Shown piece after piece: positions 9,631 through 17,769 of a stretch of 64,000 bases of DNA. The number at the start of each line of letters is the position of its first letter. The first letter of the stretch is position 1. The translations under genes and the position numbers were made by a program. This DNA comes from Butyrivibrio sp. XPD2002. GTDB taxonomy: Bacteria > Bacillota > Clostridia > Lachnospirales > Lachnospiraceae. Location: positions 62,001-126,000 of the forward strand of contig NZ_AUIY01000017.1 of assembly GCF_000423945.1 (NCBI RefSeq). Reading direction: 5' to 3'. The notes beneath the pieces were generated by a model that did no database searches, was not told the origin of the DNA, and saw only the letters and a program-made list of their open reading frames with translations.

Positions 9631-10398
9631 TTAATGCAATTCCTTGTTGTTAAAAATGATAAGTCCTACAACTGTTGAGATGATTACGAGGCCGCCGCAT
9701 CCTATTACATAGCTTGCAAAATCATAATGCGGTCTCTCCATCAGATATGAATAAGGAATGAATCTGTCAATAAATCTGTAAACCATAAGCTTTGTACCTG
9801 TAAGCTGGCAGTACCCTTTTTCAGGATAGAGCTTATCAAGCACAAAGGTATCCGTAACCTTAAGCACAAAGGCCAGGAGAAGCCCTATCACATAAGAGAG
9901 CTTACTTCCACCAAAGGACATTACCATTGAAGTTGAAAAGGCTCCGATCGCCATGCAGGCCATGGTCGTAACCAGCCAGTAATTAGCAAACTCCGGTATC
10001 GAGTAATCCATGAACCCTACTGTGAATGCAAGGCTCATTATCGTCGAAATACAAAATGCAAAGAACGAATATATTGCTCCCTGAAGCATTCCTCCAAAGA
10101 CTGCGGACAAAAATGCGTCTGTTCTTTTCACTCCCGATATCATCTTGTTTCTGATGCAGCCGTTTGAAAACTCTCTGTCTGATATAAAAAGTGTTGCAGC
10201 AGTCACAAGAAATGCTGCTATGGAAGGAAAAGTAAAAGCCACTGTGTCAGCATCCATAGCGGTTTTCAGAAAGAATACATACAGCGCTTTAAAAATTATA
10301 AAATTGAATATCTGATAAACAGCAATCACGCCAAGAGCAATTCGGAATGCTCTGCATAAAATTATGTTTCTTGTATCAGCATACAGATTTCTGAACAT
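9631..10398 (-). CDS. ABC-2 type permease subunit (first)
   Basis: A 255-residue integral membrane protein with six predicted helices. The first cytoplasmic stretch, MFRNLYADTRNIILCRAFRI, is like that of the following permease. Its start overlaps the end of the ATPase gene by 23 bp, implying translational coupling. With the ATPase and second permease it should form an exporter or target-protection transporter; the accompanying two-component system favours peptide-antibiotic resistance. Confidence 0.8.
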   Translation of the reverse strand: MFRNLYADTRNIILCRAFRIALGVIAVYQIFNFIIFKALYVFFLKTAMDADTVAFTFPSIAAFLVTAATLFISDREFSNGCIRNKMISGVKRTDAFLSAVFGGMLQGAIYSFFAFCISTIMSLAFTVGFMDYSIPEFANYWLVTTMACMAIGAFSTSMVMSFGGSKLSYVIGLLLAFVLKVTDTFVLDKLYPEKGYCQLTGTKLMVYRFIDRFIPYSYLMERPHYDFASYVIGCGGLVIISTVVGLIIFNNKELH

Positions 10399-11305
10399 CC
10401 TCTGATCCTCCTAGCAGTGAAAGATAAAATGCCTCAAGACTCTCGTCGCGCTCCTGCATGTTTATGATCTTGCAGCCGGCCTGTTCAAAGTCCTTAGCCA
10501 CATCTGAGAAAGTGAGCTCTGCATATACATCGGCTGTATTGGAATCAACCACCTTGTAATCAAGGCTCTTCTCTTCAAGTATCTTGGATAAGATTCCCAC
10601 ATCGCTGACCTTCATGCGGACAGATTTGCGGCACTCATCAGCAAGCTCCTTGCTGGTCATCTGTCTTACGATATGGCCCTTATCGATGAAGCCGTAGTTG
10701 GTAGCAACCTTTGCAAGCTCATCAAGAATGTGACTTGAGATAAGGAAGGTGATTCCTCTTTCTCTGTTGAGCTTAAGGATAAGCTCTCTCACCTCGATGA
10801 TTCCCTGAGGATCAAGTCCGTTTATAGGCTCGTCAAGAACTACGAAGTCAGGACTTCCGCAGAGGGCAACTCCAATTCCGAGACGCTGACGCATACCAAG
10901 TGAAAAGTTCCTTGCCTTTTTTTTTCCTGTATTTGCAAGGCCTACCAGCTCAAGTATCTCATCGACACATTTGAAATCCGGAAGTCCGAGCATCAGGCAC
11001 TGCTGAATCAGGTTGTCTCTTGCTGACATATCCATGTAGATCGCAGGAGACTCGACAACCGCTCCCATTCTGCGTCTTACCTTTGCAATATCCTTATCAT
11101 TATTTGCTTTTCCCATGAGTTCGTAGGAGCCTTCTGTAGGACGCTGAAGACCTGTCATAACTCTTATAAGAGTAGTCTTTCCTGCTCCGTTTTTCCCAAC
11201 AAATCCATAGATAGCCCCCTTCGGGATTTCCATATTTACATCAGAAAGGGCTGTAAACTTTCCGTACTTCTTGCTTATTCCATTAGTCTTAAAAACGTAT
11301 TCCAT
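10376..11305 (-). CDS. ABC transporter ATPase, bacitracin/lantibiotic resistance type
   Basis: A 309-residue ATPase with Walker A GKNGAGKTT (~37-45), the signature FSLGMRQRLG, Walker B FVVLDEPINGLDPQG and the switch His in LISSHILDEL. The ~85 residues after the core form the C-terminal extension found in the BcrA/DrrA group. It is the first gene after the response regulator, 114 bp downstream, and has its own candidate promoter with direct repeats. The permeases follow with overlaps or short gaps. Confidence 0.9.
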   Translation of the reverse strand: MEYVFKTNGISKKYGKFTALSDVNMEIPKGAIYGFVGKNGAGKTTLIRVMTGLQRPTEGSYELMGKANNDKDIAKVRRRMGAVVESPAIYMDMSARDNLIQQCLMLGLPDFKCVDEILELVGLANTGKKKARNFSLGMRQRLGIGVALCGSPDFVVLDEPINGLDPQGIIEVRELILKLNRERGITFLISSHILDELAKVATNYGFIDKGHIVRQMTSKELADECRKSVRMKVSDVGILSKILEEKSLDYKVVDSNTADVYAELTFSDVAKDFEQAGCKIINMQERDESLEAFYLSLLGGSEDVQKSVC

Positions 11306-11360
11306 AGTAAAACTTTCCTTTCATGCTGTTTAAGTCATTCGTTTTCGTAGCTCTCATCTA

Positions 11361-11424
11361 CGCATATAAAAATACCACCCTCCTGTCAAGAAAGTGGTAT
11401 AGAGAATGTCAAGATAATGTCAAG
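11361..11424 (-). promoter_or_regulatory. Promoter of the ABC/esterase/kinase operon with response-regulator repeats
   Basis: On the minus strand CTTGACA occurs at 11424-11418 and 11413-11407, an 11-bp period like OmpR/PhoB-family half-sites. A third TTGACA at 11389-11384 is followed after 17 bp by TATGCG (11366-11361), a plausible -35/-10. The first repeat overlaps the stop codon of the response regulator gene. The match of period and position suggests direct activation by that regulator; this is inference. Confidence 0.55.
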
Positions 11425-12103
11425 ATTCGTTATATTGAAAACCAATCCCGTAAATTGTTTCTATATGATCTATATTGTCCAGTTGCTGAAGCTTTTTCCT
11501 GACGTTGCTTACATGCTGTTTTAATGATCTCTCGGTGCAATCCGGAGTATCCTCACTTATTCTGTCAAGGATGGTACTTCGTCCAAGAGGTCTTCCGGAA
11601 TTGTTCATAAGAAGATTTAAGATCGCGGTCTCAGTCCTTGTGAGGCTGACCTTGGTATCTCCGTTTGTCACTGAAAAAAGGCTGTTGTCCAAAGAGATAT
11701 TTCCAACACTCACAACGCTGCCATCATCTGTGACCTTCTTGTTATCTGTAGATTCCGCCAGGCGAAGGTGAGCCTCAATCCTTGCAAGAAGCTCCGATAT
11801 AACAAATGGCTTTGTCACATAGTCGCTGGCACCCTTTTTAAGAAGGCTTATCTTGGTATCAATGTCAGACTTTGCACTTAGAACTATTGTAAGTACTCCA
11901 TCAATTTTGCCAATCAGCTCCTCTCCTGAAATTCCCGGAATCATAAGATCAAGGAGCATCAGGTCCGGCTTTCTGTTTTCCAGAATCATCAGCGCCTCTG
12001 TCCCGGAATATGCTCTTGTCACCTCATAGTTTTCGATTTCAAGAGCTTCCTGAAGCATGTTTCCTATATTCACGTCATCTTCTACAACCAGTATATGACT
12101 CAT
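11420..12103 (-). CDS. OmpR-family response regulator
   Basis: The receiver domain (residues ~1-115) has acidic pocket VVEDD, phospho-Asp in LMLLDLMIPG, Ser/Thr in VLSAKSD and Lys in VTKPF. A winged-helix output domain (~130-227) contains LTRTETAILNLLMNNSGRPL and ends in YGIGFQYNES. The ATG at 12103 (MSHILVV) is chosen because GGAG stands 6 nt upstream; the longer frame begins with a GTG inside the Shine-Dalgarno. It is the probable partner of the kinase at 6663-7538, although here the kinase gene is at the far end of the cluster. Confidence 0.92.
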   Translation of the reverse strand: MSHILVVEDDVNIGNMLQEALEIENYEVTRAYSGTEALMILENRKPDLMLLDLMIPGISGEELIGKIDGVLTIVLSAKSDIDTKISLLKKGASDYVTKPFVISELLARIEAHLRLAESTDNKKVTDDGSVVSVGNISLDNSLFSVTNGDTKVSLTRTETAILNLLMNNSGRPLGRSTILDRISEDTPDCTERSLKQHVSNVRKKLQQLDNIDHIETIYGIGFQYNES

Positions 12104-12268
12104 TTTGTTCTCCACAAACTAAATAGTTTCCCCCTTTTATCCAGAGAATAGAATAGCACAATTCCGATTGCACCGAAACATACCAGTATATATAATTCTA
12201 TTAAAAGGAAACTGAAATACGTGATTACTACTCTATAAACATAGCGGGCGAGTTAGGTTCTGGGTAAA

Positions 12269-13018
12269 TCAAAATCTGAAGTTCATATAACTGTCCAGAA
12301 CCTCAGCATATCTGCTTTTTGTAACAGGGATCAGCTCATCATTTCGAAGAGTGATCTCTGTTTTTGTGAGCTTATCTATAGCAGCAATGCTGACAGCTAT
12401 TGATTCATGACAGCGCACGAAATCTTTTCCCGGGTGATTGTTCTCAAGATACTCCACAAAGCCGATTCTAAGTGTGGGCGTAGAAATAACCGCTCCATCA
12501 TTCATGTGATATGAAACCACATGATTGCGATACTCGATATAAAGAATCTCATCGAGGTGAAGGGTCTGTAAGCCGCCCTTAACCTTTATGGAAATGCTCC
12601 TTCCGTTTGAGATGTCCACATGGGAAAGCGCCAGATCAAGAGTTGTAAAAAGCTTCTCTTTTTCTATCGGTTTTAAAATATAATTTATAGGATTAACGTC
12701 AAAGGACTCCAGGGCATAGGAGCTCTCTGAAGTTGCAAATATAATCTGCGCGTCAGGCTGATTCCAGCGAAGCTCTCGCGCCGCCTGAATCCCCGTAACC
12801 ATAGGCATGACTATATCAAGTATGTAAATATGCGGTCTGAATTTCTCACACTCTTCGATAAGCGCATCCGGGTGATCAAAGCATTTGACCTCAGCTCTGA
12901 TATTCTTTTCCTTCAGATATTCCTGAACAAGAACATCTACCCTCTCGCGGTCTGTCTTATCATCATCACAGATAGCTATGCGAAGTATTGATTCTGCCGC
13001 TGTTCCCTTATTTTCCAT
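12269..13018 (-). CDS. LytTR-family response regulator
   Basis: A 249-residue AgrA/LytR/VirR-type regulator. Residues ~10-135 form a receiver (IAICDDDKTD, phospho-Asp in HIYILDIVMP, Lys in ILKPI). Residues ~145-245 form a LytTR DNA-binding domain (LDEILYIEYRNHVVSYHMNDG; FVRCHESIAVS). Such regulators usually answer quorum peptides or cell-surface stress. No kinase gene is adjacent, so it is an orphan here. The intergenic stretch to 13073 is short and holds only its ribosome binding site (GGAGGGG). Confidence 0.9.
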   Translation of the reverse strand: MENKGTAAESILRIAICDDDKTDRERVDVLVQEYLKEKNIRAEVKCFDHPDALIEECEKFRPHIYILDIVMPMVTGIQAARELRWNQPDAQIIFATSESSYALESFDVNPINYILKPIEKEKLFTTLDLALSHVDISNGRSISIKVKGGLQTLHLDEILYIEYRNHVVSYHMNDGAVISTPTLRIGFVEYLENNHPGKDFVRCHESIAVSIAAIDKLTKTEITLRNDELIPVTKSRYAEVLDSYMNFRF

Positions 13019-13073
13019 AACCCCTCCGAATTTTAATTTTTGTGTCCATTATTTTTCCCCTTAACTTTTTTCA

Positions 13074-13280
13074 CTAATCCATAACCTTCTTGGGCCAGTT
13101 ACAGATACCCACTTCTAATACAGTTTCTTCTTTTAGATGAAAATCCGCATATTTGCAGTACCAACACCCCCTAATGCTGGGAATTGCATCCTCTCTGGGA
13201 GTGTAAGCGGGGCAGATATCCTCAGGCCATACGCTCCCTTCTCTCTTTGGTACTTCATACACATCAGCTTTCTTATCCAT
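13074..13280 (-). CDS. Small cysteine-rich protein, function unknown
   Basis: A 68-residue soluble protein with an excellent AGGAGG 7 nt before its ATG, which supports expression. Four cysteines, spaced as ICP-x14-GCWYC-x14-GIC, could bind zinc or an iron-sulfur cluster; the middle pair is a CxxC. I do not recognise a family with a known function. It sits 55 bp upstream of the LytTR regulator on the same strand, so the two may share a transcript. Confidence 0.65.
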   Translation of the reverse strand: MDKKADVYEVPKREGSVWPEDICPAYTPREDAIPSIRGCWYCKYADFHLKEETVLEVGICNWPKKVMD

Positions 13281-13316
13281 TTCGTACCCTCCTGAGAATA
13301 ATCTACCACAAAAAAC

Positions 13317-13353
13317 AAAACAGACCTAGTAATCACTCATTTAGGTCTGTTTT
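13317..13353 (-). terminator. Terminator of the amylase gene
   Basis: Inverted repeat AAAACAGACCTA / TAGGTCTGTTTT with a 13-nt loop, followed on the minus strand by a T-rich tail, 22 bp past the amylase stop. Confidence 0.85.
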
Positions 13354-13374
13354 GCACTGATTCAAATCACAATT

Positions 13375-16300
13375 TTATTTCTTCTTTTTCTTAGACTTTT
13401 TGGTCTTATCCTTCTTAACAGTAATCTTGCAGGTTGCTTTGTAGCTGCCTTCCTTAGTAGTTACTGTAATAGTTGCTTCGCCGCTTCCTACTGCTGCTAC
13501 CTTTCCGTTTTCATCAACGGTTGCAACCTTCTTATTACTACTGCTCCACTTTACATCCTGGTTTGTAGCCTTCTTAGGCTTAAGAGTTGCCTTAAGAGTT
13601 ACGGTCTTACCTTTCTTAAGTGTCTTCTTTGACTTGTTCAGCTTAACTCCGGTTACATTTACCTTCTTTGTTACTGTAACCTTGCACTCAGCCTTGAACT
13701 GACCGTCCTTTGTGGTAGCTGTTACAACGCAGCTTCCCTTCTTCTTTGCAGTAACAAGTCCTTCTGCTGAAACCTGAGCGATCTTCTCATCGCTTGATGT
13801 CCATGTGATGTCTTTGTTTGTTGCATTCTCAGGTTCTACTGTAGCTTCAAGCTGGAACTTACCGGTCTTTCCGATCTTAACCTTTTTCTTGTTGAGCTTA
13901 ATTCCTGTTACAGAAACTGTCTTCTCTTCTGTGTTTACTGTAGGTGTCTTATCCTCAGGCTTGGAGTCTGAAGGCTTTGTATCTGAAGGAGTCTCGTTTG
14001 AAGGAGTTTCAGGCTCTACTGTTCCGGGCTCATCAGGATTTGCAGGTGTATCCTCGCCGGGTGTTTCAGGCTTGTCATCTCCGGGATTTGTGGGCTCCTC
14101 TTCGCCGTCTGTCTTTCCTTTTATTGCCGCATCCTTTGAAGCATAGCCTATTTCCTTAGGTGTATTGAAGTATACATTTTCTGTATCAACAAGCATCTTA
14201 TCATCAAGCTGTGAGCTTCCTGCTCTGTTGAAGATAACCTTAAGGTCACCCTTTTCAATGCCTTCTGTAGGTACATCTGTGTAGTACCATCCATCTTCAC
14301 CGCTGTACATACGTGTTCCCGGCCATCCGCCTATGAGGTTGTTGTATTCAGGAACGTTTGACCATACGTATGCGTGAACCTTGCCCCAGTTATTATCATC
14401 GTAGTAGTAAATTCTTGTTACAGGAGTTCCTTCAGGATATGCAGGAACAATCTCCTCTTCGGGAGCGCCAAGAGCAGCCTCTTTTGATTCAAAGGTTCTG
14501 TCATCATATACGAATCTGTTCTTGATGTTAACAATAGTGAGGTCTGATGTCTGAGAACCCTTACCGCCGTTGTTGAAAATGATTCTGAAGTTAGCACCTG
14601 CTGCAGCGGGAACTGTTATCTTCCACCAGCCTTCGCCCTCTTCCTCGCAGGGTGTTCCGGGCCAGTCACCAAAGCTGTAAGCCTCCCAGGTGTATGCTGA
14701 AACTGTGTCCCAGTTATCCTTATTATAGAAATAAACCGTTGTGCTGTTAGCTGAAATTCCTGTTTCTTTCTCAGCATCTTCCTTTGTGTCAAACTGCTTA
14801 AGAGCCCATTTTCCATCGGCATTCTTGCCCATAAGTGCAAGATAATTCTTAAGTCCTGAGATCTTGAAATCTACAGTCTGAACACCATCTGCATTGAAGA
14901 TTACGCTGTAAGCCTCGTCCTTGCGATCCTTGGGAAGCTTTAAGTCAGCGCGGATCCAGTAGCCACCCTCATCGTAGGTGTTCTTTCCGGGCCAACCGCC
15001 TGCGAGCTGATCGCCGCCATCGAACCATGAATAGATATTTGCATTCTGCCAAAGATCTGTGTTAAGGAGATAAACAGAAGCTGTTATAAGTCCAAGTGCC
15101 TCATCGGTATCAGCTTTTGATGCATAGATATCCTTCTTCTCGGGAGTAATGAAGCCCTCTGCTCCGTCCTTAATCTCATAGCACTCAGTTTTGTCTGTTC
15201 CGTTTGTAAATACTACGCTGAAATTATCCCTGGCAACATTTACTCTGAACCATCCGTCATTCTCACTGATAGCATCGACTGTGGTCTCTCCGTCAATGAT
15301 TGCCTGTACATTATTCCAGTTGAATGAATTGTTGAAATGGATTGTTGTGTAATCTTCTGTTGTTGCTTCTGTAAGTACTACTACTGCTTCCTTCTGTATT
15401 ACACCATCGATCTTACCGTTTTTAACTGTGAAAAGATCATTTCTACCCTCAACCTTATTCACATAGTTGCCATCGGGAAGAGTTGTATCTCCGCTTATTG
15501 CAACAGGGTATGATGCTGTGTTTACAAGTACTGCTCCCTCTGCTGCAGCGTCACCTCTCTCAACCATGATCACGTGCATATCGCCGCCGGGATTTGAGAG
15601 GTTCTCGCCCTTGCCGTTCATTGCTGTTCTGAACCTGTTAACAGCTGTTACCTCAGGTGATTTGTAAAGTGCATTACCTGCCTGTCCGATCACGTTATCA
15701 CCGAAGGGATTCTCAGCTGAGCTTCCGCTTGGTCTTGAGAAAAACAGCGGTGTGCCGTCTTTTCTTGCAGTGATGATAGCCCATGCCTCAAGAGTATCCT
15801 GATCATTGATTGCCTGGTAGGACTTATCATTTATATAGTTGTCGTGGGACTCAACCCAGGTTACAAGTCTGTTAGCGTCAGCTGCATAGTTTGCTTCGTC
15901 ATAGATGCTGTAGCTTACCAGTTTTCCTGCTGAAACATTATCAGAGGATACTGCTGATCTGATTGATCCACCATAGTTACTTGCTGTTGTGCCGCCAATA
16001 TACTTCTGATATGCAGCAAGTCTGTCGCCATCGCCCTGAAGAACTTCTCCATATACGAAGAGGTTATCATAGTTTTTGCCGTTGCCTGTCTCAGCTGCAT
16101 AAGCGTCAAGTGCTGCTGCCATGTTGGGATAGAAGGTATTTCTGCCCTCGTCGCCTGCATAGTTTGAAGGAACCGGATCATCAGGAAGTGCTATATGCTT
16201 CGCTGTATCTATACGGAATCCGTCAGCACCGCAGTTTACGCAATCATCAAGATAAGCATAGAAGTAATCCTGGAAATCAGTGTTCTCTGTATCAACATCA

Positions 16301-17358
16301 TAGAGGCCGCCCATTGCGTTGTAGGTTACGCTGGCACGATCATTATAGCTGCTGATTCCCTGCTTATAATCCTTGTGGAAAAGATTGTCCCAGCCACCTG
16401 CTGCATCTATAAGATTCTGTGAAATCTCAGAATCAGTAGGAGTTGTGTGGTTAGGAAGAATATCTACGATAACGCCGATGCCATACTTATCAGCCTCGTT
16501 ACACATCTCCTTGAACTCTTCTCTGCTACCAAGCTGGTAGTTACCGATAGTCCAGTCTGTGGGCTGATAGTGGTAGTACCACATTCCATCAGTTCCGTTG
16601 AGATCGCCGTTAAGTGATAATGCGTTGTGAGTATCAAGACATGCATTTATCGGTGATGTCTGAACTGCTGTAAAGCCGGCCTCAGCGATTGCTGCCATGT
16701 TCTCTTTTATAGTGTTGAAGTTCCAGCAAAATGCATGGAGTATTGCACCATCATGAATTGATGCGCGATTTACGCTAGCACTGTTTGAGATGTTTTCTAT
16801 CTCGTGCTTCTGTGAGTCTTTAGCTTTCTGTTTCTTTGCTTCTGCATCTTCAGAATCATCTGCTGCAGGAGCTGCCCCTTTGACTGCTCTGTCTGTATAT
16901 GTCTCGGGATCATCATCAGGGATAGTTTCATCGTCTGATGCGTTATCTGCTTCTTCTGTTTCTACATCAGTGGTGTCAGATGTATCTTCATCTGTTTTTT
17001 CTTCATTTGAAGTTGCATCTTCTGCAACCTTTTCCTCATCCGAAGTAGTATCGTCTGTTGGCTTTTCTTCATCTGAAGTAGTATCCTCTGCAGGCTTTTC
17101 TTCATCTGAAATTGTATCCTCTGCAGGCTTTTCTTCATCTGAAATTGTATCCTCTGCAGCATTTTCTTCCTGACCCTCAGGAACCTTCTCTCCGGTATCA
17201 GTCACGTCGTTCTCTGAAGTCCTGCTATCTTCCTTAATTGCCACATCTTCTACTCCACTTGCCATAGAAACAAGTGAAGCCCCCGGTGCTCCCATTGCCA
17301 GGGCAGCACTAAGCCAAACGGTCATTAACCGTTTAACCACATGTTTACCTTTTCTCAT
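13375..17358 (-). CDS. Secreted modular alpha-amylase (GH13, starch-binding modules, Big_2)
   Basis: Endo-acting starch hydrolase exported and probably held at the cell surface. The ATG at 17358 follows GGAGG by 5 nt. Order: signal peptide (to ~38); acidic low-complexity region with an 11-residue repeat EDTxSDEEKPA (~73-125); GH13 catalytic domain (~205-660) showing VDILPNHT, the nucleophile in DGFRIDTAKH, the acid/base Glu in YGEVLQG and the Asp in VESHDNY; three clear CBM26-like modules, each with a W/Y-rich start and GGWPG or GDWPG, plus one diverged module before them; a Pro/Thr/Glu linker; two Big_2 Ig-like domains; and a lysine-rich tail. No LPxTG motif is seen; the basic tail may bind wall polymers. 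It is transcribed alone, with its own promoter, operator and terminator. Confidence 0.94.
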   Translation of the reverse strand: MRKGKHVVKRLMTVWLSAALAMGAPGASLVSMASGVEDVAIKEDSRTSENDVTDTGEKVPEGQEENAAEDTISDEEKPAEDTISDEEKPAEDTTSDEEKPTDDTTSDEEKVAEDATSNEEKTDEDTSDTTDVETEEADNASDDETIPDDDPETYTDRAVKGAAPAADDSEDAEAKKQKAKDSQKHEIENISNSASVNRASIHDGAILHAFCWNFNTIKENMAAIAEAGFTAVQTSPINACLDTHNALSLNGDLNGTDGMWYYHYQPTDWTIGNYQLGSREEFKEMCNEADKYGIGVIVDILPNHTTPTDSEISQNLIDAAGGWDNLFHKDYKQGISSYNDRASVTYNAMGGLYDVDTENTDFQDYFYAYLDDCVNCGADGFRIDTAKHIALPDDPVPSNYAGDEGRNTFYPNMAAALDAYAAETGNGKNYDNLFVYGEVLQGDGDRLAAYQKYIGGTTASNYGGSIRSAVSSDNVSAGKLVSYSIYDEANYAADANRLVTWVESHDNYINDKSYQAINDQDTLEAWAIITARKDGTPLFFSRPSGSSAENPFGDNVIGQAGNALYKSPEVTAVNRFRTAMNGKGENLSNPGGDMHVIMVERGDAAAEGAVLVNTASYPVAISGDTTLPDGNYVNKVEGRNDLFTVKNGKIDGVIQKEAVVVLTEATTEDYTTIHFNNSFNWNNVQAIIDGETTVDAISENDGWFRVNVARDNFSVVFTNGTDKTECYEIKDGAEGFITPEKKDIYASKADTDEALGLITASVYLLNTDLWQNANIYSWFDGGDQLAGGWPGKNTYDEGGYWIRADLKLPKDRKDEAYSVIFNADGVQTVDFKISGLKNYLALMGKNADGKWALKQFDTKEDAEKETGISANSTTVYFYNKDNWDTVSAYTWEAYSFGDWPGTPCEEEGEGWWKITVPAAAGANFRIIFNNGGKGSQTSDLTIVNIKNRFVYDDRTFESKEAALGAPEEEIVPAYPEGTPVTRIYYYDDNNWGKVHAYVWSNVPEYNNLIGGWPGTRMYSGEDGWYYTDVPTEGIEKGDLKVIFNRAGSSQLDDKMLVDTENVYFNTPKEIGYASKDAAIKGKTDGEEEPTNPGDDKPETPGEDTPANPDEPGTVEPETPSNETPSDTKPSDSKPEDKTPTVNTEEKTVSVTGIKLNKKKVKIGKTGKFQLEATVEPENATNKDITWTSSDEKIAQVSAEGLVTAKKKGSCVVTATTKDGQFKAECKVTVTKKVNVTGVKLNKSKKTLKKGKTVTLKATLKPKKATNQDVKWSSSNKKVATVDENGKVAAVGSGEATITVTTKEGSYKATCKITVKKDKTKKSKKKKK
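17000..17165 (-). repeat. 33-bp tandem repeats in the amylase N-terminal region
   Basis: About five copies of a 33-bp unit encode EDT(I/T)SDEEKPA-like 11-mers. The two copies nearest the start codon are almost identical, which suggests recent slippage expansion. Confidence 0.8.
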
Positions 17359-17393
17359 AACTACCTCCACGCAATAATTGCTTCTTTCTGACT

Positions 17394-17407
17394 GTTAATC
17401 GATTAAC
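17394..17407. promoter_or_regulatory. Palindromic operator of the amylase gene
   Basis: The perfect 14-bp palindrome GTTAATCGATTAAC with a central CG is typical of LacI/MalR-family operators. It lies just downstream of the expected transcription start. Confidence 0.6.
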
Positions 17408-17419
17408 TCAAGTGACTAA

Positions 17420-17449
17420 ATTATAGTTTTGATATAGCCCTCAAGTCAA
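17420..17449 (-). promoter_or_regulatory. Amylase promoter
   Basis: TTGACT (17449-17444) and TATAAT (17425-17420) are separated by 18 bp on the minus strand. A start near 17413 would place the palindromic operator at about +6 to +19. Confidence 0.7.
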
Positions 17450-17469
17450 TTATTCAAACTTAATGTATT

Positions 17470-17485
17470 TGGAAAACGTTTTTCG
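17470..17485. promoter_or_regulatory. cre-like site upstream of the amylase promoter
   Basis: TGGAAAACGTTTTTCG resembles the catabolite-response element (CcpA) consensus with central CG. It lies just upstream of the -35, so either activation or a second LacI-family repressor is possible. Apart from this, 17450-17704 shows nothing clear. Confidence 0.45.
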
Positions 17486-17704
17486 TGGAAATTTCACAAA
17501 GATTATGAAATCAAGACCTTTTTACTCATAATGCACCTCCGAATCATAAGGAAAAGCCTTACTATCTGCATATATAAAGCTATCTTAAAATTATATGTGA
17601 TTGAAGTGTTAAAAGGGGTACTATACGGTTTTTTAATGTTTTTTTTATGCTTTCGTTATTCTTTTATACCCAAAAAATCGGATAATTGACTATGAGAGAT
17701 ACTT

Positions 17705-17733
17705 TTGGCACTCCAATATGACAAATTTTTATA
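17705..17733 (+). promoter_or_regulatory. Candidate promoter of the plus-strand diguanylate cyclase
   Basis: TTGGCA and TTTATA are separated by 17 bp; the cyclase start codon is 37 bp further on. Confidence 0.4.
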
Positions 17734-17769
17734 GCGGATTAAGCAATGCTTCATCGAGAGGATACATAC

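Noticed and set aside
17000..17165. CRISPR-like periodic repeat
   Set aside because: Units are contiguous 33-bp repeats with no spacers and lie inside a coding frame.
16790..17173. Ser/Val-rich plus-strand frame of 127 codons opposite the amylase N-terminus
   Set aside because: It is the antisense reading of the acidic repeat region; periodicity comes from the 33-bp repeats.
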